This document shows, one piece after another, positions 56,086-64,000 of a DNA stretch of 64,000 bases. Position numbers and translations under genes: made by a program. Every line of letters begins with the position of its first letter. Within the stretch, counting starts at the first letter, position 1. Origin of the DNA: Prototheca cutis (Eukaryota; Chlorophyta; Trebouxiophyceae; Chlorellales; Chlorellaceae). The notes beneath the pieces are model-generated. The model worked only from the letters and a program-made list of their open reading frames with translations. It did not search any database and was not told the DNA's origin. The stretch is taken from assembly GCA_002897115.2 (NCBI GenBank), contig BCIH01000003.1, positions 1,539,425 through 1,603,424 of the forward strand, in the 5' to 3' direction.

Positions 56086-57210
56086 TCATCGGTCCTTGCG
56101 GCTCTGCCGGGGGGCCGCCACCGCACCGGCAGCAGCCTCATCGCCCCCCTCGCCCTCGGTCGAGCGGCGGAGCTCCTCGGGGTCCACCCGCAGTTTGGGC
56201 AGGATAAACAGACTGAAAACCATGAATGCTGCAGCGGTATCACAAGGCACAGGAGTGGAGATGGTTTTTAACATTCTTTTTGGCCAGGGAAGGTCCCTCT
56301 GTAAGGGAGATGATTCTGCTGGCATTGGAGCCCCACAGGCACGAACCGTTTCTGCCGACCCGACCATGCACAACTTCCTCCACAAAAGAAGGCGTGGGGC
56401 CATCGCACCTATCATGAGGCCGTACGGCGTCTTCAGGAATGCCAGGATATTGAACGGTTGCGACTTCTGCATCGAAGCAGGGGGGTCGTCATGGCAGGAT
56501 GAGCCAGCTGCTGGAACCACACCCAAATCACATTTCCTCTTGCCATCCCATCAGGATTTGGTCCTGCACACGCCATGCAAGCCCCGGAACCCTGACGCGC
56601 ATCAAACAAGTACACACGCACGTCCCCATAATACCCGCAGACAGGCACACGGTCCCCAACAGACCTGGAAAAATTCGAGGCGTCCTGCAGCCCGCATGAT
56701 GAGTGGGTAGGCCGTCGGGGGCCTGCCATGGACGTCAGAGAGCACGGCACTGACGGAGCCGTCGGCTTCCACGGTCACCTCGGCGGCAGAGTACACCAGT
56801 CCCAGAAGGTCGACTTCCACGAGGTGCTTGCCGGTGGGAATGCCCCGGAACGAGAACCGTCCCTCAGGGCCGGTGGGGAAGGTGTGCCGCCGGGAGCCAG
56901 ACTCCAGCATCAGCACCACCTCGGCGTCATTGGGGTTGGGAGTCCCATCTGCGGGCCATGGAAGTGGCGGCGCTCGGTCGCCTGGGGAGCATGATGGCAT
57001 GGAACACAAGTACCACAGCCCTGGACAAGGGCTCTCCCCACCCCAACACACACAGACAAACCACAATGCCCTGTCTTGGTGCCAAGACCGTTCCGGGCAG
57101 CCCTGAACCCCACCTGGAACAATAATCTTTCCATGCACATCTGCAGCGCGAGCCAGTGCCAAGCACGCCAAGCCTACGAGCGCCAGCAGCAGAGGCGCGC
57201 CCCGCTGCAT
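56086..57210 (-). CDS. EMC7: ER membrane protein complex subunit 7 (193 aa, four exons)
   Basis: Exons 57114-57210, 56665-56948, 56409-56466 and 56086-56228; 194 codons including stop. It starts with a signal peptide (MQRGAPLLLALVGLACLALARA). Next is the lumenal beta-sandwich domain: VHGKIIVP, GTPNPNDAEVVLML, GRFSFRGIPTGKHLVEV and YPLIMRAAG. The short PFNILAFLKTPYGLMI, characteristic of EMC7, leads into one transmembrane helix (FMVFSLFILPKL). A charged cytosolic tail follows (VDPEELRRST). EMC7 is a peripheral lumenal-facing subunit of the membrane insertase that also contains EMC5, which is encoded in this window too. Length is slightly below the usual 200-240 residues. Confidence 0.9.
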
Positions 57211-57816
57211 GGGTGCTGCCCTGCACGAGCTCCTTCCTCGTCCCAGCCAACAAGGACAGAGTGCGGAATGTAAATCGCGTCACAACGACTGCATGAAAGC
57301 AAAGTTGCCTTTCCGGTGAAGGGCCTCTGCCGATATCGGAGGACGATTTGCTTTCTGGAGTGTAGCGCCGAGGTGATCCGATCGATCTGGGGTGGGCTGG
57401 CAGGAGAGAACGTTCTGGCCGCTTGTGGAAGGGCTTGCTGCCACAAACAGCAATCAGGAACGCTTCTGGATATCGTGAGCGCATTATAGGTCGATATGCG
57501 ATCCGCAGCAGAGGTCTGACCGGGGCGATCTTCCCAACCGGCCGGGGCGAGGGAGAACAGGGGCTGTCAGCTTTTAGTCGCAGCGGACGGGCCTGTGAAG
57601 ACCCTCTTCTGCCTTCCCTGGAGCCCATTGCAGTTCAAATGAGGGCACATGTTCCTCAACCCACTGCAAAAAGTGGGTCGGACGGGCGCAGAGGGCACAT
57701 GGTCCAGTTTGGCACCATGAGCCTGGCCGCCTGAGATGACGGCGCATAACATTGGGCCACCAGGCCCCACGCTGAGGTGCAGGCAGGCCACACCTGGCCC
57801 TATCAGAGTTTCCACC
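57211..57816. promoter_or_regulatory. Divergent promoter of EMC7 and EDEM3-like genes
   Basis: About 600 bp between head-to-head starts of two ER genes. In-frame sequence upstream of the EDEM start reaches an ATG at 57736. No unfolded-protein-response element was clearly recognised. Confidence 0.4.
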
Positions 57817-60800
57817 ATGCTATGGCTATGCCTGTGGTTCTGCACGGCAGCCTCTGCAGGCCAGGACCACAAAGGGACCCTGACGGCCGACGATGCCCTG
57901 GCCGCCGCCGCTGAGGCTGCTCGCAGCATGTTCATCGAAGGCTACGCCAACTACACCACTCATGCCTTTCCCATGGCAAGACAGCGATGTGTGCTAGCGA
58001 TGGGTTTGGATATGGTGAAGTTGAATGGAGCGCGACAGCTTTGGTTGCACCATGCTGTTCAAACGTACAGTCCAACACCCCCCCGGCCTGCAGGACAACC
58101 TGCGGCCTCTGTCCTGCAATGGCTCAAATTCCCAGGGTGGGATCGGACTCACCTTGCTGGACAGCCTCGACACTCTGCTGGTACGTCCCTGGTCCCTGGC
58201 TGTGTTGTGAGGACCAGGCGTGGGCTATTGTGGTGGTAGGCGGGCAGAGCGAATCTCTTGAGGGGCAAAGGTGGCCCAGCAAGAGCACTCTGCTGCAGCT
58301 TGTTGCACCGGACAGGGCACACACATGGGCACCCTTTCAACACATGCAGGTTATGGACCGACTGCAAGATTTTCGAGATGCGGTGTGCTGGGCGGGCGGC
58401 GACTGCGCTGCCGGCAGCGCGCCGGGTGGCAGGCTGTCGTTCGACCTGAACGCCTCGGTGCACGTGTTTGAGACCACCATCCGTGCGCTGGGCGCGCTCC
58501 TCTCGGCACACCAGATCGTTGCCAAGGTGGTCTTGCTCCCGTGGTTGGTGGTAGTGTTTGGGGGGGGAGGGAGGGGGGCCCGCCCCCAAGGCCACATGCA
58601 AACCCTGCACGCCTGCCTGCAAATGGAGTGACAATTGACGGGCATCAGCACGTAAACATCCGGGCCCGAGTCCCACAAACTGTTGTTTGGTTTTGCACCT
58701 CATTGTCTGTCTTTCCGCTCCCTGAGCTCTACAGGACCCAACTCTGGTACCTGGGTACACGGGGAGTCTGCTCCACGCGGCCAGGGACCTGGCCGACCGC
58801 CTCGTTCCTTCTTTTCAGACTGGCACCGGCATCCCCGTGTCCAACATCCACCTTCAGCATGGTCAGGTCCGTCGGCATGCTGGCGTGCAGCTGCAGAGGT
58901 GGAACTGAAACTGCTGCCCTTGTTTTCCTCTCCCTTGCCTCTGCCGCTTTCCAGGATGCCTCCATCCACTCAATCATCCCTCCCCCGGCCCCACAAATTG
59001 GACAGCTGTCCAATGAGCCCCGGGACACCTGTACTGCATGTGCCGGCACGCTGCTCCTCGAATTCGGGACCTTGACCAAGCTCACTGGGAACGCCACCTA
59101 CGCCGACCTGGCCACAAGAGCTCTCGAAGCAATCTACTGTAAGTTTTACAGCTTGAGTGCGTACTTGCGGTTGCGGGGAGATGTGTGGGCTATGCACATC
59201 CCTGATTTTCTGGGCCACGAAGGTGAGCCCGGCACCGACCCGGGTTATGCTCACTTCCTCGGCACTGCAGCGCGGCGTTCGGCACTGGGTCTGGTAGGCA
59301 AGACCATCGATGTTGACTCGGGTCTCTGGCTGAGCAAGACAGCTGGCATTGGGGCGGGGCAGGATTCCTACTACGAGTACCTCCTCAAGGTTTGTTTCGA
59401 CAGGGTGTGTGAAACGAATGCCGGCTCCAGCGCCGACTCCAACAACAACCCCAGCTGACCCCGCCGCGATTTCCTTTTGGGGCAGGCTTACCTCGCATTT
59501 GGCAACGAGACGCATTTAGCCTGGGCCGCCGATGCGTACGCGAGCGTGATGGCGCACTGCCTTTTCCACACGCTGCGCACGGGGCAGGCCTGGCTGCTGG
59601 ACGTGGACATGTGGTCGGGGACCAATGCGCACTCCACTGTCTGGGCGCTCGCCGCCTTTTGGCCTGGCCTGCAAGTCCTGGCAGGTGCCCTTTTGTTCAT
59701 GGCCTCGGCTGGGGGAACCGGTTGACGAGCGTGGGCGCCTTTCCGGGGTGTTATGCTGGAGAGGGTTTCCCATCCATCTCCAAGACAGGCTTTTCTGTGA
59801 CTAGAACGACCCTTCTCGCCGATTTTCAATCAAACAGGTCAGCTCGAAAGCGCACGGCGGCAGCATCAGCAGTGGTTTGCGGCTTGGCAGCGGTTTGGCT
59901 GGCTGCCAGAGATGTTTGAGCTTCAAACCGGCACACAACACCCAAAGCTCGATGGTCAGTGTCCCGGAAGTGTGGTGGGTCGCTTAGTCATCTTTTTGAG
60001 AGTTTTCCTTCTTTTGGCGTGGGGTTTATTGCCGGTTGTAAAATTTCCTCCCGGCCCAAACCCCCTGATTGTCTTGCTGCAAGCACATGGGCACGCTGCC
60101 TTGTCCTCCGTCCACTAGGGGCATGCACAGGGTATGCTACAGTGGGTTTCTGATTCTCACATGCCAGTCGCCCCAGCCAACTGACTCCCAACAAACAAAA
60201 CCACAGATTATTTGCTGAGACCAGAGCTGATGGAGTCGACTTTTCTGCTGGCGACAGCAGTGGCGCCGCCCGAGCGTGCTGCCCTGCAGGTGTCGGGCCT
60301 GGGCATGCTCAACACGCTGCGCCGCGGCAGCGCGACACGCTGCGGCTTTGCGGCCATAGACAGCACGGCGACGGGGCGGCAGGCAGACGGCATGGAGTCG
60401 TTCTTTCTTTCCGAGACACTCAAGTACCTGTACCTCCTGTTCCGCCGTGCGTGGGGGGTGCTGGACAACTGGGTGCTGTCCACCGAAGGGCACCTGCTCG
60501 ACGCCTGGGAAGAGGTGCAGGATAGCGGCATGGACGGGCTCACGGCCAACATCACCGATCGGGACTCCATTTCTACGGGAGAACAAACAAAGCAGCAGCA
60601 GGAGTATCTTGCTGCTGGTGCAAACACCTCTCCACCGACAATTCCTGACTCTGCCAAAGTTGATGACGACCAGCAACGGCCCCCACTGACACCAGCGCCT
60701 CCTGAAGACCGGCGATCCTTGCTGGATCGTGTGGCAGCCAAGCTGGCCTGGCGGCGGCCCAGCGGCCTGGGCGCCACCACGACATCGTCCTCTGACGACG

Positions 60801-62751
60801 ACATGGCACAGCTTATCGCGGCGTGTGAGCCATTGTGTCGGGTAAAATCTGAAGACGAAGCGGTGCTCGAGCAAGCTGATTTGGTTTCAGCACTCCCCCT
60901 GCTACATGGGGCGCTTGCGCGCTCGCCATCGCCGCTGATCCGCTGGCGTCGGTGCCGCGCGTGTGTGGCCTTTTCCCGCGCTGTGGGCGAAGCGCAACTG
61001 GCGCGCGGCGCGGCGGCGGGACCCGGCTCGGAGGGTGCCCGGGCTGTCAGCGCCCGCCTGCGTCAGCGCCGCGGTGACCCTCTCGTTCGTTTCTATCTCT
61101 GTGACCTGGCCCGCCGAGGGGGCAGCCTGGCATGCACGCGCATGTGGCGTCTGTACGAGGCGCTGTCGGTCGTCGGGGTCCAGCAAATTCCCTTTGGCAC
61201 CGTCATCCTGGAAGCCGCCCTCGCACCGGATGACCCTGTTGGCAAGGGGCAAGATGACCAAGGTCTGTTGGTCTCATGCTGGTGTCTTGGGTTTGGTGTT
61301 TTTCGTGTGGGTTGCCATCCCAGTGCTGCAGACTCGGTTTGCTTGCTGTCTTTGGTACTATGCCACCAAGATGGTGCCGAGTCGTTTCTGCTGGTGGTGT
61401 TGCAGCGCGCTCTCCCTGGCACGGAGCAGGCCTCAGCGACACGCCAACTTCCCCTTTGCCCCAGGGATCAATCTGCCCTGGGTGAGCATTGATCACGTGG
61501 CAGTAGAGTCGGACCCCGGCAGCTGCGACGGCGATCTGATTGAGCCCCATTGGCAGGCGCCGTTGTTTGACCCCGTGATCGGCGTGCTGGCTGAGTTTGG
61601 GCCTGACTTGGGCAGTGGTGGGCCAGCCAATCAATGCCTTGGTCCCGGCATGCCAGAGGATGAAGAGGACGATGACGATGACGACGAGGATGGCGACGAG
61701 GATGGCGACGAGGATGGCGATGCCAGCGACAACGACGAGGGCAAACTGTCTCCAGGGGCATGCAGCCGATCGCTTCAAGGAGGAGTACCTCCGGGAGACC
61801 ATGGCGGTCAACAGCCAGCCACAGACACGTCTGTCATCGCCGTGATGGCTGAGCCCGAGGACGACCCGCTGCTCTGTGGGCAACTGACTACATCAGCACG
61901 GGCTGCGCCCGCCGACAGTAATCAGGGAGTCATTCTGCTGGCGGAGCGAGGGCTGTGCCAATTTGCAGACAAGGCACGCGAGGCGATGCGCCGCGGCGCT
62001 GTGGGCATGATCGTGATGAATGCCGGGGACGAAGGCGAGCACGACCTCTGGCCCATGGCAGGCGACGGTGACCCTGGTAAGCTGACAGCGGATCATGGGG
62101 TTTGAGTTTGTACTGATCCATTGTGGTGCATGTCTAGCCATTATGCTGACTGTGATCGAACCCCCTTTTTGCTGCTGATCCCAGCTTGGCTATTTGGAGC
62201 AGTGTCACACACCCACACAGACCAAACTGGCACTCCAGACCTTCAAACCCCAACCCCTTCCGGCCTTTTCAATGTATTCAGCTCTGGATTCGCTGCCGCT
62301 GCCGTCGGTCATGGTGAGCATGGCCAGCGGGCGGGAGTTGCGGGCAGCGCTGCGGCGGATGGCGACCCACCACCGGCGACTGGTGGTCCGGCTGCGGGCA
62401 GCTGACGTGACTCCGGCGACTGTGGCCCCCTTCGAGGGCGCCGCCCAGCCCCACACACGGTCCGGAGCGGGGCCGGTTAAAGTGCACATGCTTGTGCCAC
62501 CACAGTCGGAACTTCGCGTCATGCACATGATGGGTCCCGGGCCCGGGGCATTTAACGGCATCATGGAGTCGGTGCTCCAAGCCCTGGAGCAGGAGAACGG
62601 CGGGGTAAGCGGCGGTGCTGCTGAGGCACAGGAGAACAGCGGCGACACTGCTGCTGAGGCGCAGGAGAGCCATGCTGAGGAGGGCACGGCAGAACAAGGG
62701 CAATGCTCCATGATGGCCGAGCCGGGCGGCAGGGCTGATGGAGAGCTCTAG
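57817..62751 (+). CDS. EDEM3: EDEM3-like GH47 mannosidase with PA domain (1086 aa, 11 exons)
   Basis: Trims mannose from glycans of misfolded ER proteins or selects them for degradation. Exons: 57817-57975, 58094-58180, 58350-58526, 58735-58866, 59006-59138, 59271-59389, 59486-59684, 59838-59954, 60207-61262, 61465-62076 and 62282-62751; 1087 codons including stop. A signal peptide (MLWLCLWFCTAASAG) decided the start. GH47 signatures: EGYANYTTHAFPM, DNLRPLSC, LLDSLDTLL, FETTIRALG, TCTACAGTLLLEFG, GIGAGQDSYYEYLLK, RPELMEST and MESFFLSETLKYLYLLF. A protease-associated domain follows (GVILLAERGLCQFADKAREA, later LPSVMVSMASG), which is the EDEM3 architecture. An Asp/Glu run of ~20 residues precedes it (61655-61740). 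Intron 1 starts with GC (ATG/GCAAGA, 57976). Residues between GH47 and PA (~60650-61260) are low complexity and their exon structure is less certain. Confidence 0.88.
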
Positions 62752-63069
62752 CCAGTTGACAGCCCTTCCTGCTCTCGATCACATGCGCTGATTGCAAACA
62801 TACGAGGATATGAGCTCCTACACAACAGAGAGGCTCCCGCGCGTGCATCGTGCAGAGCACCCGTAATGAAAACGACGCTGCAGTCCACGACTAACAACCC
62901 AGAACTGGGCCTGTTGATGCAAGGGTGGGTGGCCTTTCAAGTCAAATCTACTGCATGACGAACAAGTTCACATCAAAATTGCTGTTCCAACGATCTGTCA
63001 TTGTCAGAAGGTGCGACCTAGAGCTACTCAGTCGGCACCTGCAACGGAACTGCCAATGCAGTGCCTTGC
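62752..63069. other. Convergent 3' flank
   Basis: About 320 bp between the EDEM3-like stop and the stop of the minus-strand hydrolase. Nothing was recognised. Confidence 0.5.
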
Positions 63070-64000
63070 TCAGAACTTGCTGGATGGCGCCGCCCGCTCC
63101 AGAATCCAGGTCTTCATCCACCCCGTGACCATCGCCTTTTCCGGGCCCTGCATCGGCTCGTGGTAGCCGCCGGGGATGTCCCGGTATACCTTGTCCTTGC
63201 TGGACGCGGCCTCGTAGACGGCCCTGGTAGCGGGGGGGTAGGTGATGATGTCCACATCGCCGTGGTGAAAGTACAGAGGCAGCGTCATCCGGCTCGCGCC
63301 CTGAGATGCCTTGGCCATACCCTGTTTTTTCGGTTGTAGGAGCATTATGCGTGCTTTTTTCTCGGAGGGTGTGCATATTTATTTGTGTTTGTGTGTGGGG
63401 GTGGAGCCATCAGAAGCCTATGTGCGCACCCACAGCGGCACCTTTGCACCCTTCCATCCAGTCGCCAAAACCGACAAGAGCAACAGAATATGCGTGCCTC
63501 GGTCATGGCACAGGCCGTGCGCAGGGCTACCGGCTTGATGGTGTTCAGCGGGTCGTCGAGGTACGCCTGGACGAGTTTGGGGTCGCGGTTGATCCCGGCC
63601 GGGTCGAGCTTGAGCAGAGGGGCGCGCGGCATGATGTGCACAAGTCCCCTGGAAAGCAACAGCTGCATGCGCATGCCCAGAGTGAGATTCACGCCCAGCG
63701 CGGGGGACAGGATCAGCGCGCCGGCCAGACCCTCGGGCCGGTCCTGGGCCGCTAGCGTTGCCACCAGGCCGCCCATGGAGTGCCCTGCCACAAACACTGG
63801 GGGCTGCGGCACGCTGGGCCAGATGGCTGCCACGTCGGCCACTGCCGCGTCGCGTTGTGCATGAAAGTCCTCGACCATGAGGTCCATCGACGGGATGAAG
63901 GCGCGATCGCCAGCAGACTTGCCGTGCCCAAACGCATCATGCAAGTACACCGCAATGCCAGACTCGGCGAGCTCAGTAGCAACTGTGTGGGGGGGGGGGG
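63070..64000 (-). CDS. Monoacylglycerol-lipase-like alpha/beta hydrolase, 5' part beyond window
   Basis: Two exons are visible: 63498-63982 (preceded by an acceptor and a long C run) and 63070-63321, in phase. The first reads ATELAESGIAVYLHDAFGHG, the loop of the MGL family. The nucleophile elbow is GHSMGG. The second exon has LPLYFHHGDVD (catalytic Asp region) and PGGYHEPMQG (catalytic His). The protein ends WILERAAPSSKF. The family hydrolyses monoacylglycerols or similar esters; plants have many paralogs, including caffeoylshikimate esterase, so substrate is open. The intron between the exons begins with GC (GAG/GCACGC, 63497). The N-terminus, including the oxyanion segment, lies right of base 64000. 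Confidence 0.85.

Noticed and set aside
57736..57816. Upstream ATG for the EDEM3-like gene
   Set aside because: It would bury the signal peptide behind 27 residues; the ATG at 57817 places it at the N-terminus.

Overview
The window looks like nuclear DNA of a unicellular green alga, probably a chlorophyte of the Chlorella/trebouxiophyte kind. Genes are tightly packed on both strands. They are split by many short spliceosomal introns (about 100 are modelled here) with GC-rich exons. UGUAA-type poly(A) motifs (TGTAA) lie just downstream of several stop codons. The gene set is eukaryotic and plant-like: plant-type dihydroorotase, PDX2, an ABCG half-transporter, a DUF506 protein and EMC subunits. 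Five N bases mark assembly ambiguities. Gene models were assembled by hand from splice signals, reading-frame phase and family motifs. In every model except the DUF506 N-terminus and the partial genes, all exon phases join to a whole number of codons.

Layout. 0-3.1 kb: a UBAC2-like rhomboid pseudoprotease (3' end cut by the window) and a coiled-coil protein, both minus. 3.7-5.4 kb: an AT-rich island followed by a 1.47-kb terminal-inverted-repeat element with a decayed TnpB/Fanzor-like ORF. 5.5-8.0 kb: folylpolyglutamate synthase (+). 8.3-11.2 kb: CTP synthase (-). 11.7-12.1 kb: a 67-residue protein (-). 12.4-15.5 kb: a NAK-family (AAK1/GAK-like) kinase (-). 15.9-17.8 kb: an ataxin-10-domain protein (+). 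17.8-18.5 kb: a second, internally deleted copy of the element. 18.7-21.2 kb: an MST/Hippo-like STE20 kinase (+). 21.2-26.6 kb: a low-GC tract with no gene I can support. 26.6-30.2 kb: OPA3-like, EMC5-like and cyclin-fold-like proteins (+). 30.7-31.8 kb: PDX2 glutaminase (-). 32.0 kb: an intron-containing tRNA-Asp. 33.0-35.5 kb: UDP-glucose 6-dehydrogenase (+). 35.87-35.99 kb: an apparent circularly permuted tRNA-Leu(AAG). 36.7-41.0 kb: UPF1 (-). 41.4-43.8 kb: dihydroorotase (-). 44.2-45.8 kb: PCNA (+). 46.2-48.8 kb: ABCG half-transporter (-). 50.6-52.4 kb: an unidentified multi-exon gene and a possible further coding tract. 53.0-55.6 kb: a long DUF506 protein (+). 56.1-57.2 kb: EMC7 (-). 57.8-62.8 kb: an EDEM3-like GH47 protein with a PA domain (+). 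63.1-64.0 kb: a monoacylglycerol-lipase-like hydrolase cut by the right edge (-).

Functional themes are housekeeping: pyrimidine nucleotide supply (dihydroorotase, CTP synthase), replication (PCNA, head-to-head with dihydroorotase), folate and B6 cofactors, ER protein insertion and quality control (UBAC2-like, EMC5, EMC7, EDEM3-like), mRNA surveillance (UPF1) and kinase signalling. The strongest unusual signals are the permuted tRNA, the TnpB/Fanzor-like inverted-repeat family, and the high share of GC-AG introns (7 of about 100 modelled).
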